43,304 bases of DNA from Planctomycetota bacterium (GCA_024276195.1 JAJRXR010000015.1:1-43304), one strand, 5' to 3'; positions 15,116-23,352 are shown, counted from the first letter of the stretch. The notes: generated by a model from the sequence alone, not told the origin. Numbers and translations: made by a program.

Positions 15116-17209
15116 ATGCGTCTGACACGAGCGTTGCCCACCCTTGGCGCCCTGGCCCTGCTTGGCGCCGCCGCCCCCGCCCAGGAGCCCGTCTTCGAGC
15201 TGCGATTCGCCGGCTTCGACGCCCTCCTGACGAGCGACAAGGACGCGGGGCTGCGCACAGCGCTGGGCCTCGTCGCCCTTCGTCTGAGCGATCTTGAGCA
15301 CGAGCTCGAGCTCGACCCCGAGGAGGGCGAGGCGATCCGCCTGGCCTGGGATATCGCCAGCGGCGCCCTCTCCATCCGCCTCGATCAGATCGACGCCGAG
15401 CCGGGCATGGCCCTGGCGATCAGCAGCCGACCTGCTGGCGCAACCGCCAAGTCGGTCATCGAGCGCATCGTCAGCTTCGCCCAGATGGGCGGCGTCCCGA
15501 TCGAAGTTGACGATGCGGGCGCCGCCTTCGTTGACTCGCCCGCCGGTCCTGCGTCGCTGCGCCTCATCGACCAGAGCGCCGCGCTGACCGTGGGCGAGGT
15601 TGAACCGGCAAGCCTCACGCTCATGTCGGGCTCGCTCCCCGATGGCGCTATCGCCGCCATGACGATGCGCCTGGATCTCGACGCGCTCTCTGGCGTGCTC
15701 ACGCCGATACTCGAGCAGCAGTCGCCCGAGATGGCCCAGGCGCTCGCCCAGAGCGGCTGGCTCGCCGAGGGCGCCCCGACCATCGAGTTCGCGCTCGGGT
15801 CTTCCGCCGACGCGACGCACTTCTACTCACGGATCATCGGTGCGGCGCAGGTCATGAGCGCCGCCGGCGCCGGGCCAGACGTGACGTTCTCGCCCGACGA
15901 TTTCGCCGTGGTCCCGCGCGACGCGGTCCGCGTCTACGCCAACCCGATCTCGCTCGAGGGGCTCCTGGCCCTGGCCGAGGCGGCCGAAGGCCAGAGCGGG
16001 CAAGACCCCATCGCCGAGGTCTCACAGGAACTCGGCTTCGATGTCCGGACCGATGTCATCGAGAACCTCGGCCCCCGGGCCATCGTCTACCAGTCCGACA
16101 CCACCGGCGGTGGGGGGCTCCTCTCGTCCATCGTCATGCTTGACCTCCGCGACCCCGCCGCCATGAACAACGCTATCGCCAAGGTCGCCGAACGCTTCAA
16201 CGCCGAGATGCTCTCGAACGCCAACGGCTACGTCCGCATCCACACCCAACGCCGGGCCGGGAATGAGATCTACTCGCTCATCACGCCGGGCCTGCCCTTG
16301 CCCATCGAGGCCTCCTGGGCGATCGCCGACGGGCGCCTCGTCCTCGCCCTCCTGCCGAGCAGCCTCGACGCGGCCCTCGCCCAGATGAAGGATCACAAGA
16401 GCAGCGTCCTTGACAGCGAGGCGTTCGCCTCCACCATCCTCGCCCGCATCCCCGAGCAGGGCGCCAGCGCCGTCTCGTACGCCGACTCCAACCGGCTCGC
16501 GCGCCGCGGCTACGGAGCCACCAACCTCCTCCTCACGGCTCTTGGCAACGGCGTCCGCTCGCCGAACGAGCCGGACCGGATCTCCGCCCCGCTCATGGCG
16601 CCCTTCGCCGATTTCACGCACGATGTCCGCTCGTCGGGCACGGTCTCGTACTGGGATGGCGACGACTACATCACCGTCGGCATCGCCGACCCGTCCAAAG
16701 CCGTCGCCTTCGCCAGCGCCGTCGCCTCGTTCTCAGAGTTGCAGGGCGTCGCCGTGCCCGCGCTGCTCGCCGGCGTCATGCTCCCCGCCCTGGGCCAGGC
16801 CCGCCTTGCGGCCCGCAAATCTCTGGGAGGCTCGCAGATCAGAGCCATCGTACAAGGCATCGTGATCTACGGCATGGAGAACGACGAGACCATGCCCGCC
16901 TCGTTCGAGGATCTTCTTCGCAATGACTTTATCAGTACCGAAATGCTCGAATCGCCATTCGGCCCTGCCCTCGACGGCGGCCCCGACTTTGGCGTCTGGT
17001 TCGATCTGCCCGGCGACAGAGCTTTCTCATTTGACGCGAATCAGATCATCGTGATCGACCGAGCAATGCTCCTACGCAGAGGCGATAGTGTCAGCGTCGG
17101 ATTCGCCGACAACCATGTCGAGACCCTGACTATCTGGGAACTCGAGGAGTATCTCGCCCTGCCCCAGAACGCGGGCGCCCGCGAGGCCCTCGGAATCCCG
17201 GATCTGTAA
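15116..17209 (+). CDS. Large secreted protein with pseudopilin-like C-terminal region
   Basis: 697 residues from the ATG at 15116 (GAGGAG at 15104-15109). Signal peptide with cleavage near PAQ-E (residue about 24). Residues about 25-540 belong to no family I can name. From about 545 the sequence looks like a pseudopilin moved to the C-terminus: hydrophobic [20 protein letters not shown] (compare [15 protein letters not shown] in the pseudopilin at 1602-2564), then [25 protein letters not shown], and a late [11 protein letters not shown] that matches the position of the FIDGHAEFL motif. Planctomycete proteins of this kind are described only as hypothetical, as far as I know. Converges with hutH with 3 bp between stops. 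Confidence 0.7.
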   Translation: MRLTRALPTLGALALLGAAAPAQEPVFELRFAGFDALLTSDKDAGLRTALGLVALRLSDLEHELELDPEEGEAIRLAWDIASGALSIRLDQIDAEPGMALAISSRPAGATAKSVIERIVSFAQMGGVPIEVDDAGAAFVDSPAGPASLRLIDQSAALTVGEVEPASLTLMSGSLPDGAIAAMTMRLDLDALSGVLTPILEQQSPEMAQALAQSGWLAEGAPTIEFALGSSADATHFYSRIIGAAQVMSAAGAGPDVTFSPDDFAVVPRDAVRVYANPISLEGLLALAEAAEGQSGQDPIAEVSQELGFDVRTDVIENLGPRAIVYQSDTTGGGGLLSSIVMLDLRDPAAMNNAIAKVAERFNAEMLSNANGYVRIHTQRRAGNEIYSLITPGLPLPIEASWAIADGRLVLALLPSSLDAALAQMKDHKSSVLDSEAFASTILARIPEQGASAVSYADSNRLARRGYGATNLLLTALGNGVRSPNEPDRISAPLMAPFADFTHDVRSSGTVSYWDGDDYITVGIADPSKAVAFASAVASFSELQGVAVPALLAGVMLPALGQARLAARKSLGGSQIRAIVQGIVIYGMENDETMPASFEDLLRNDFISTEMLESPFGPALDGGPDFGVWFDLPGDRAFSFDANQIIVIDRAMLLRRGDSVSVGFADNHVETLTIWELEEYLALPQNAGAREALGIPDL

Positions 17210-17212
17210 ACC

Positions 17213-18742
17213 TTACATACCCGTGAACGCGCCATTCCGGATCAACGCCTCGATCGCGCTGATATCGGGAGCGGGGGGGCGATCCTCAACCAGCTTGGAC
17301 GCGACCGAGCGCACAAGCCCGTGCGCTTTCTCCACGCCTGCGCCCGACCTGAGCGGGCGGTGCGATTCGAGCCCCTGGGCCGCGCACAGCAGCTCGATCG
17401 CGATCACCCGCCGCGCCAGCGTCAGCGCCCGGTCCGCCTGCCTTGCGCTCGTCGGGCCGAACGAGTTGTAATCCTCCATCCCCGCGCTCGTCGGGATGTT
17501 GACCACGCTCGCCGGCGCACACAGCGTGATGATCTCGTTGCACAGCGCCGCGCTCGTGTACTGCACGATCATCAGCCCCGATTGCACCCCCGGCTTGGGG
17601 CTCAAATAAGGCGGCAGGTGCGATTGCTCGTCGAACGCCGAGAGCATGTGGTACACGCGCCGCTCGCTGATGCCCGCGATGTGCGCGATCGCGATCGCGC
17701 AGGTGTCCAGTGGTATCGCCATCGGCATCCCATGAAACGCCCCCGCGCTGATCGCGACCGGGTTCGCACCGCCATCGTCCGTAAAAATCAATGGGTTGTC
17801 CGTCACCGCGCCCAGCTCATCATCGAGCCTGCCCTTGGCGTACCGCAGCGCGTCCCACGCCGCGCCGAGCACGATCGGCGAGCACCGGATCGAGTACGGG
17901 TCCTGCACCCGCGGGTCATTCTCCGCGTGGCTCGGCAGGATCTCGCTCCCATCGAGCAGCGCCCGGATCCGGTCCGCCGCCCGCGTCGCCCCCGCCTGGT
18001 TGCGCGCCCGGTACACCCGCGGATCAAGAAACGCGTCCGTCCCGCGGCAGGCGTCGATCGACATCGCCGTCGCCGCCAGCGCCGCGTCAAACAAACGATC
18101 CAAGTCCTCCCACAGCAGGCTCAACCGGGCCGTCATCAGGTGCGTGCCGTTGATGAGCGCCAGCCCCTCCTTCGCCTCGAGCGTGACAGGCGCAAGCCCC
18201 GCCCGCTTGAGCGCCTCGCCCCCGGACAGAACCTCGCCCTTGTACGTCGCCTCGCCCTCGCCAAGCAGCACCAATGCCGCGTGCGCCAGCGGCGCCAGAT
18301 CCCCCGACGCCCCGACCGACCCGATCGACGGCACGACCGGCGTCACCCCCGCGTTGAGCAGCCCCGCAATCAGCCGCGCCGTCTCCGGGCGGATCGCCGA
18401 ATGCCCCCGGGCGAGCGACGCGACAAGCAGCACCAACATCGCGCGAACCACGTCCTCGCCCAGCGCCTCCCCGACCCCGGCCGCGTGCGAGCGCACCAGG
18501 TTCCGCTGCAAGTCCCGCAGGTCCGCGTCATCAATCCGCTGGCGCGAGAGCGACCCGAACCCGGTGTTGATGCCGTAGTGCGCCTGGCCGTCGGCCATGA
18601 CGCCCTCGAGCGCCGCCCGCGAGGCCTTCATCGCCGAGTCCGCCGCCGGGGCGATCTCGACCGGGCGAGCCCGCCGAGCCACGTCCGCGACCTGCTCGCT
18701 GGTCAGCGCCGAACCATCAATCTGCACGGGTGAGGGGGTCAT
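17213..18742 (-). CDS. hutH: Histidine ammonia-lyase
   Basis: 509 residues from the ATG at 18742 (AGGA six nt upstream), the usual family length. First step of histidine degradation, eliminating ammonia to give urocanate. The Ala145-Ser146-Gly147 triad that forms the MIO cofactor is in GSVGASGDLAPLAH, and Tyr56 is in HYGINTGFGSL. The conserved C-terminal region with QDYNSFG-like (MEDYNSFG) residues is present. It lies 43 bp downstream of the low-GC membrane gene and could be in the same transcript as proS, although an AT-rich stretch around 18755-18785 may hold its own promoter. Confidence 0.96.
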   Translation of the reverse strand: MTPSPVQIDGSALTSEQVADVARRARPVEIAPAADSAMKASRAALEGVMADGQAHYGINTGFGSLSRQRIDDADLRDLQRNLVRSHAAGVGEALGEDVVRAMLVLLVASLARGHSAIRPETARLIAGLLNAGVTPVVPSIGSVGASGDLAPLAHAALVLLGEGEATYKGEVLSGGEALKRAGLAPVTLEAKEGLALINGTHLMTARLSLLWEDLDRLFDAALAATAMSIDACRGTDAFLDPRVYRARNQAGATRAADRIRALLDGSEILPSHAENDPRVQDPYSIRCSPIVLGAAWDALRYAKGRLDDELGAVTDNPLIFTDDGGANPVAISAGAFHGMPMAIPLDTCAIAIAHIAGISERRVYHMLSAFDEQSHLPPYLSPKPGVQSGLMIVQYTSAALCNEIITLCAPASVVNIPTSAGMEDYNSFGPTSARQADRALTLARRVIAIELLCAAQGLESHRPLRSGAGVEKAHGLVRSVASKLVEDRPPAPDISAIEALIRNGAFTGM

Positions 18743-18785
18743 CTGTGATCCTAATCCGATGTCCGATAATACATGTTCTGTAAAA

Positions 18786-19514
18786 CTAGGCGGTGGTGTC
18801 GTTGGCTGGGTGCAATGGCCCGCGAAGTTCTCGAAGCTGGTTTGTCTCCGGATCGCCGATGGCTGCAATGCAATCTTCTAACGCTTTGCGGACATCAATC
18901 TTCTCTGCTGGCGTCATCGCCCTTTCACCAAGGCTGCTTGCTTTGTGAATGTACTCATTGTGGATGTGGACGCATAGTTCGTGTCCGACAAGGTCTCTTG
19001 CACTGGCAATCCCCTCGATCCAGGTTGGAAGCCAATCCTCTGCCGTGTCTTGAGGAGTGAACTCGTGACACCGAGTGTACTCATAAACAATGCTCACCAA
19101 ATTCCTGCGATACGCACTCGGCTCACGAAACCGAATGCGATTATGCGCAATCGCAATGTCCTCTCTGCGCTTTGACCATCGTGTTTGGTAGTCGCCTGAT
19201 GTGTGGCCATTGCTTCGGTACTCAATGTGACACTCATTGGCGTAGTCAAACAGACTCCGGAGTTGGTCAAGAAGCTTGTCGTAGTCGCGAGCTAGCGTCA
19301 AGAGCAGATCGCACTCCCGAGCTCTCCGATCGCGCTTGGCCGCAAAGCGATGGAACAGCACAGCTCCTACCGATGCCCCTACAAGAGCCGCAAGAAATGG
19401 GACTGCAATCGCCGAGAATATCAGCGGAGCGGAGACGACTGGTTGCTGTTGAAGCAGTTCTTGGAGCGCTATGGAAAGTGGTTCGGATTGATCAGCAGGA
19501 GCTAACCCAGTCAC
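18786..19514 (-). CDS. Low-GC membrane-anchored protein of unknown function, coupled to proS
   Basis: 242 residues from a GTG at 19514. This start is chosen because it has GGAG 8 nt upstream and overlaps the proS stop as GTGA, a classic coupling arrangement; an ATG six codons earlier is possible. Residues about 25-56 form a transmembrane helix (IFSAIAVPFLAALVGASVGAVL); the rest is a charged, mostly helical soluble domain with His and Cys residues (ANECHIEYRS, YEYTRCHEF, GHELCVHIHNEYIH). I recognise no family. Base composition is clearly lower in G+C than both neighbours and codon use differs, suggesting recent acquisition despite the tight coupling. Confidence 0.7.
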   Translation of the reverse strand: MTGLAPADQSEPLSIALQELLQQQPVVSAPLIFSAIAVPFLAALVGASVGAVLFHRFAAKRDRRARECDLLLTLARDYDKLLDQLRSLFDYANECHIEYRSNGHTSGDYQTRWSKRREDIAIAHNRIRFREPSAYRRNLVSIVYEYTRCHEFTPQDTAEDWLPTWIEGIASARDLVGHELCVHIHNEYIHKASSLGERAMTPAEKIDVRKALEDCIAAIGDPETNQLRELRGPLHPANDTTA

Positions 19515-21409
19515 GCTAAGTTCTCCAGGCATGCCATTGCAGCTTCGCGTACCGCCACCAACTCCCCCTTCCCCTCACTCCCTCGCACCTTGAACTCCAC
19601 CGAGTCCTGATCCAGCGCCTTGTCCCCCAGCGTCAGCCGGATCGGGATCCCAATCAAATCCGCGTCCTTGAACTTCACGCCCGGGCGTTCGCTTCGGTCG
19701 TCGATGAGCACGTCCACTCCCCGCTCGCTCAGCTCGTCCGCAAGCTGCTGCGCGACCCTCGCCTGTCGCTCATCGTCCGCCTTCATGACCGTAATCAGCA
19801 CATGGTACGGCGCCAGCGCCGCGGGCCAGATGATCCCGTCGTCGTCGTGGCTCATCTCGACGCACGCCGCGAGCGTCCGCGACACGCCGATGCCGTAGCA
19901 CCCCATGATCACGCTCTGGCGTTGCTGGTTCTCGTCCATGATGGCGAAGCCCATCGCGTCGGAATACTTGCTGCCGAGCTTGAAGATGTGCCCGACCTCG
20001 ATCCCCCGCTTGGCTTGCAACGGCTCGCCCTTGCCCCGCGGCGACGGGTCGCCCTCGATCGCGTTGCGGATGCTGTGGACCGCGAAGAAGCAGTCGTCGG
20101 CGCCCATCGCCAGGGCGGGGTCTTTGCCGAGATCGCGCGCCCAGTTGAAGTGCTTGACGTGATGGTCTTTCTCGTCAGCGCCCGTCGCCCAGAACCTGGG
20201 CTTGTCCTTGCCCTCGTCCCACCCGACCGCAGCGTCGGGGTCGATCACGAGCAGCGTCTGGGGCTTGCCCACCGCCGCGCGGGGCGAGACAAACCCGATC
20301 TCAAAGCCCGCCCTCTTCGCCTGCTCCGGGTCGGCCAGCTCGAGCTTGCACTCGGCGAAGTCGCGCACCTTCCCCTCGTTGACGTCGTGATCGCCGCGAA
20401 CAACCGCGACCACCCACCAGTCGCCCGGGTACCCCTCCGCCTCCTCCGGGGTGCTCGCGACGACCTTGAACACCACCGTCTTGAGCATGTCGCGGGCCTT
20501 GACCTTCATCAGCTTGCACACCTCGACGATCCCCGGGCACCCCGGCGTGTGGATCTTGTCCAGCTCGCCCGTGGGCTCGCCCGCGAAGAAACCCCGCGCC
20601 GGCGCAGTCCGCTCCCCGATCTCGCACTTCTCCACGTTCGCGGCGTACCCCGTCTCCGGGCACACCAGAATCGTGTCCTCGCCCGACTCGCAGTTGACCA
20701 TGAACTCGTGCGACGCCGACCCGCCGATCGGCCCCGCCTCCGCCTCGACCGCGCTGAAGTCCAACCCGCAGCGCGAGAAGATGTTCGTGTACGCCCGGTA
20801 CATCGCGTCGTACCCGGCGTTGAGACCCGCCTCCCCGTCCAGGCTCAGGTGGAACGAGTACGCGTCCTTCATGATGAACTCGCGCCCGCGCAGCAGCCCC
20901 GCTCGCGGACGAAACTCGTCGCGGTATTTGGTTTGGATCTGGTACAGGTTCAGCGGGAGCTGCTTGTAGCTCGTGATCGAGCCCCGCGCCATCTCCGTGA
21001 TGACCTCCTCGTGCGTGGGCGCGAGATAGCTGTCACGCCCGTGCCGGTCCTCGAAGCGCATCAGCAGGTCGCCGTAGTCCTCGGCCCGCCCTGTCTCTTT
21101 GAGTAGTTCCGTGGGGCACAGCGCTGGCAGCAGCAGCTCCGACCCCCCCGCCGCGTTCATCTCTTCGCGAACGATCTGGCTGATCTTCCGCAGCACCCGC
21201 CATCCCAGGGGCAGATAGTCGTACACCCCCGCCGTCACGCGCCGGATAAACCCGCCCCGGACGAGCAGGCGATGGCTGGGCAGCTCCGCGTCGCTGGGCG
21301 CCTCGCGCGCCGTGGGGATCAGGGTCTGCGACCAGCGCTGGATATCGCCGCGCCGGACGTTCGAGATCGGGCTCTGCTGGTGGGATCGCTGGGAGCGTTG
21401 TTGGGTCAT
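19511..21409 (-). CDS. proS: Prolyl-tRNA synthetase, bacterial type with editing domain
   Basis: 632 residues from the ATG at 21409. Charges tRNA-Pro. Class II catalytic core: motif 2 region RDEFRPRAGLLRGREFIMKD and late motif 3 region GCYGIGVSRTLAA. Between them is the INS editing insertion (residues about 230-400), and the C-terminal anticodon-binding domain starts near LAPYHVLITVMKAD. The start is preceded by TAGACT 8 nt upstream with no ribosome binding site. Upstream lies a composite palindromic element that overlaps the expected -35 region. Its TGA stop overlaps the GTG of the following gene. Confidence 0.95.
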   Translation of the reverse strand: MTQQRSQRSHQQSPISNVRRGDIQRWSQTLIPTAREAPSDAELPSHRLLVRGGFIRRVTAGVYDYLPLGWRVLRKISQIVREEMNAAGGSELLLPALCPTELLKETGRAEDYGDLLMRFEDRHGRDSYLAPTHEEVITEMARGSITSYKQLPLNLYQIQTKYRDEFRPRAGLLRGREFIMKDAYSFHLSLDGEAGLNAGYDAMYRAYTNIFSRCGLDFSAVEAEAGPIGGSASHEFMVNCESGEDTILVCPETGYAANVEKCEIGERTAPARGFFAGEPTGELDKIHTPGCPGIVEVCKLMKVKARDMLKTVVFKVVASTPEEAEGYPGDWWVVAVVRGDHDVNEGKVRDFAECKLELADPEQAKRAGFEIGFVSPRAAVGKPQTLLVIDPDAAVGWDEGKDKPRFWATGADEKDHHVKHFNWARDLGKDPALAMGADDCFFAVHSIRNAIEGDPSPRGKGEPLQAKRGIEVGHIFKLGSKYSDAMGFAIMDENQQRQSVIMGCYGIGVSRTLAACVEMSHDDDGIIWPAALAPYHVLITVMKADDERQARVAQQLADELSERGVDVLIDDRSERPGVKFKDADLIGIPIRLTLGDKALDQDSVEFKVRGSEGKGELVAVREAAMACLENLA

Positions 21410-21417
21410 TGGAGCGG

Positions 21418-21423
21418 AGTCTA
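21418..21423 (-). promoter_or_regulatory. -10 box of proS, leaderless-type
   Basis: TAGACT on the minus strand, 8 nt before the proS ATG. A -35 at 17-bp spacing would fall at 21441-21446, inside the right-hand palindrome of the composite repeat. Confidence 0.45.
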
Positions 21424-21482
21424 GGGGGATCGACTTCGTGCCACTGGCCCGTCTTCGGGTCAGTGCTGTGGCGATGGGTGGC

Positions 21483-21508
21483 GTGCAGACGGCGCCAGCC
21501 TTCTGCAC
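21483..21508. repeat. Inner hairpin 1 of the composite element
   Basis: GTGCAGA / TCTGCAC, 7-bp stem with a short inner GGC/GCC helix. It is homologous in inverted orientation to hairpin 2 (21524-21550), but the fourth stem position is C-G here and G-C there. Confidence 0.8.
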
Positions 21509-21523
21509 GGTCGGCGCCTGCTC

Positions 21524-21550
21524 GTGGAGAAGCCGCGGCGGCGTCTCCAC
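21524..21550. repeat. Inner hairpin 2 of the composite element
   Basis: GTGGAGA / TCTCCAC, 7-bp stem with inner GCCG/CGGC helix (read on the minus strand). It is the inverted relative of hairpin 1, with both sides of the variable base pair changed together. Confidence 0.8.
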
Positions 21551-21622
21551 GCCACCCAATGAGTAAAGCTGCACTGACCCGAAGACGGGCCAGTGGCACG
21601 AAACTTCGGGAATCAAGAATCG

Positions 21623-22312
21623 CTACAGCGCCGCCTCGGCCGCACGCTCTCGCTCGGGCGAGACGGTCGCCCCGCCGAGCAGCGCCAGCCATCGGTTCCG
21701 CTCCGTCGCCGCCCCCGGCGCCTGCCCCAGCGCCCCGGACCACCAGCACGCCTCGACCGGCAGCTCCATGTCCAGCGCCAGGTCCGCGATCTGGTCGTCC
21801 TCAAGATCCACGAACGGCGTCTCGATCGTGATCTCAATCCCGCCCAGCTCGTCGTCGTCGAGCGAGATCAGCCGCCCGACGAGCAGCGCCCGGTCGATCG
21901 ACCGCGAGATCCGGTCCAGGTCCGCCGCCTCGCCCTCGGGCAGCTTGCAGTGCACGGGCCAGACGACGCGCGTACACCGCCTCGCCGCCGCCAGATAGCA
22001 CGCCCGCAGCAGCGTCAGCGTGTCCACCTCGCCCCGCAGCCCCAGCGTCGCCCCGAGCACCCCCCCCGCTCTTTCGTCCCCGGGCGGGACATACTCGAGC
22101 GAGAATATCTCGGCGTGGCGCGAGGCCGCGTGCGCACAGATCGGGTCCAGCCCGAGCGCCGTTGAAACCGGCCACACCAGGCTCGTGTCAGACCCCTGCA
22201 AGCCCGCGTCCTGCGGGCGCATGGCGTCCTCTTCGCTCGCAATCGCGCTCGCGAGCAGGCTCGTGAGCCCGCCGTCGCTGACAATCAGGGATCGGTCCTT
22301 CTTGCTGCCCAT
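21623..22312 (-). CDS. QueC-like (N-type ATP pyrophosphatase fold) protein, diverged
   Basis: 229 residues. The N-terminus LIVSDGGLTSLLAS resembles the SGGxDS ATP loop of 7-cyano-7-deazaguanine synthase (QueC) but reads SDGGLTS. Later EIFSLEYVPPG sits where QueC has its second strand, and IETPFVDLEDDQIADLALDM then PVEACWW match the QueC pattern of an ETP-(L/F)-(I/V)DL-x5-I-x2-LA helix and LxxTWSCY, but with WWSG instead of WSCY. The Cys cluster for zinc is absent. So a QueC relative with altered ATP loop and no zinc site; enzymatic activity is doubtful. The ATG is preceded by TACACT 8 nt upstream (leaderless type). Divergent from the sirtuin gene. Confidence 0.5.
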   Translation of the reverse strand: MGSKKDRSLIVSDGGLTSLLASAIASEEDAMRPQDAGLQGSDTSLVWPVSTALGLDPICAHAASRHAEIFSLEYVPPGDERAGGVLGATLGLRGEVDTLTLLRACYLAAARRCTRVVWPVHCKLPEGEAADLDRISRSIDRALLVGRLISLDDDELGGIEITIETPFVDLEDDQIADLALDMELPVEACWWSGALGQAPGAATERNRWLALLGGATVSPERERAAEAAL

Positions 22313-22320
22313 AGGCTCAG

Positions 22321-22326
22321 AGTGTA
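22321..22326 (-). promoter_or_regulatory. -10 box of the QueC-like gene, leaderless-type
   Basis: TACACT on the minus strand, 8 nt before the ATG at 22312, no ribosome binding site. Confidence 0.45.
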
Positions 22327-22365
22327 CCGAGGGCGCCGCCGCCTCGCCGGCACGCAGGAGACGAC

Positions 22366-23130
22366 GTGGACGACCAAGCCATCCATCCCCCGGCTCAGGC
22401 GTTGGCCCAGGCCCGATCCGTCGTTGTGCTCACCGGCGCCGGCGTCAGCGCCGAGAGCGGCATCCCCACATTCCGCGACACCATGGCGGGCCTCTGGGCC
22501 TCGTTCGACCCCCAGCAGCTCGCAACCCCCGAGGCGTTCGCCCGCGATCCCGAGCTGGTGACGCGCTGGTACGACCACCGCCGCCTGGGGTGCGCCGCCT
22601 GCGAGCCCAACCCCGGGCATCTGGCCCTTGCCCGGGCACAGGGCGAACTGGCGCGCCGGGGCGGGTCGCTCACCATCCTGACCCAGAACGTCGATGGGCT
22701 CCACACCCGGGCGGGCGCCGAGAACGTCGTCGAGCTCCACGGCTCGATCATGACCTGGCGTTGCTCGAAGACCGCCGAGCCCGTCACTCCCCCACCGCCG
22801 CCCGAGCCCTGGCCTGAGTTCCCGCCCATCTCCCACGCTGGCGCCCCGGTCCGCCCGGACGTCGTCTGGTTTGGTGAGGCGCTACCAGAGGAGGCGCTCG
22901 AGCGTTCGTTCGAGGCGCTGCAGAGCTGCGATCTGCTGCTCTCGGTCGGCACGTCAAGCGTGGTGTATCCCGCCGCAGGGTTTATCGAACTCGCGTGCGC
23001 CAACGGCGCGCGCACGATCGAGGTCAATCCACAAGAAACGCCCATATCATCGATCGTGACGTGGGCACTGCGGGGCAGGTCGGCGGAGATTCTTCCACGG
23101 CTGGTTGCAGTTGCATTTGGAGCCGCGTAA
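22366..23130 (+). CDS. Sir2-family NAD-dependent deacylase, class III-like, lacking zinc cysteines
   Basis: 254 residues from a GTG at 22366 with CAGGAG upstream. Sirtuins remove acyl groups from lysines using NAD+. The NAD motifs are intact: GAGVSAESGIPTFRD (about 24-38), TQNVDGLH (106-113) and catalytic His125 in VELHG. Tyr69 and Arg72 in RWYDHRR match the Y-x-x-R pair that binds succinyl or malonyl groups in class III enzymes. The zinc module is degenerate: between His125 and RPDVVWFGE there is one Cys (133) and a proline-rich stretch (TPPPPPEPWPEFPP). A CxxC (Cys76, Cys79) occurs elsewhere. The stop directly abuts that of the convergent 71-residue gene. Confidence 0.85.
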   Translation: MDDQAIHPPAQALAQARSVVVLTGAGVSAESGIPTFRDTMAGLWASFDPQQLATPEAFARDPELVTRWYDHRRLGCAACEPNPGHLALARAQGELARRGGSLTILTQNVDGLHTRAGAENVVELHGSIMTWRCSKTAEPVTPPPPPEPWPEFPPISHAGAPVRPDVVWFGEALPEEALERSFEALQSCDLLLSVGTSSVVYPAAGFIELACANGARTIEVNPQETPISSIVTWALRGRSAEILPRLVAVAFGAA

Positions 23131-23346
23131 TCACTCAGCCAAGGACTCAGCGGTCGCTATGCAAACCATCCCAGCGAAGACCATCCCAGCCGAGATATAC
23201 AACAACGGCAACCGAAACTGATAGATCAACATCGGACGGGTCGAATGCCAACGACCCGAACGTTCAAAAGAAACAACGGCGCAGCATACCGCTAAGAGCA
23301 GGAATCCTATCGCAATCAGCGCAATTCCGAGGCTCTTGAGGGTCAT
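23131..23346 (-). CDS. 71-residue two-helix membrane protein
   Basis: Starts MTLKSLGIALIAIGFLLLAV, has a basic loop (FERSGRWHSTRP) and a second helix (LPLLYISAGMVFAGMVCIA). No family recognised. The ATG at 23346 is preceded by a perfect TATAAT 6 nt upstream, the best -10 in the window, and no ribosome binding site, so a leaderless transcript is likely. Lower G+C than neighbours. It lies 13 bp downstream of the SDR gene on the same strand and converges with the sirtuin with adjoining stop codons. Confidence 0.6.
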   Translation of the reverse strand: MTLKSLGIALIAIGFLLLAVCCAVVSFERSGRWHSTRPMLIYQFRLPLLYISAGMVFAGMVCIATAESLAE

Positions 23347-23352
23347 TCTTAG

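Larger units (their letters stand above)
21435..21602. repeat. Composite nested palindromic element (BIME/MITE-like)
   Basis: Perfect 32-bp inverted repeats at 21435-21466 and 21571-21602 enclose a second, imperfect inverted repeat. Each outer arm is itself a hairpin (CACTGGCCCG / CGGGTCAGTG, loop TCTT, at 21442-21465, and its mirror). Inside, GGGTGGCGTG (21476-21485) pairs with CACGCCACCC (21548-21557), enclosing two hairpins at 21483-21508 and 21524-21550. The element fills nearly the whole 213-bp gap between the QueC-like gene and proS, both on the minus strand. It has no ORF with a start signal. It could also serve as a terminator for the QueC-like gene. Confidence 0.85.

Noticed and set aside
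17321-18733. A 470-residue plus-strand open frame
   Set aside because: Fully antisense to hutH, very Arg-rich, no recognisable motif or ribosome binding site.
18786-19514. Low-GC gene as cargo of an insertion sequence
   Set aside because: No terminal inverted repeats, target duplication or transposase at its borders, and the start overlaps the proS stop cleanly.
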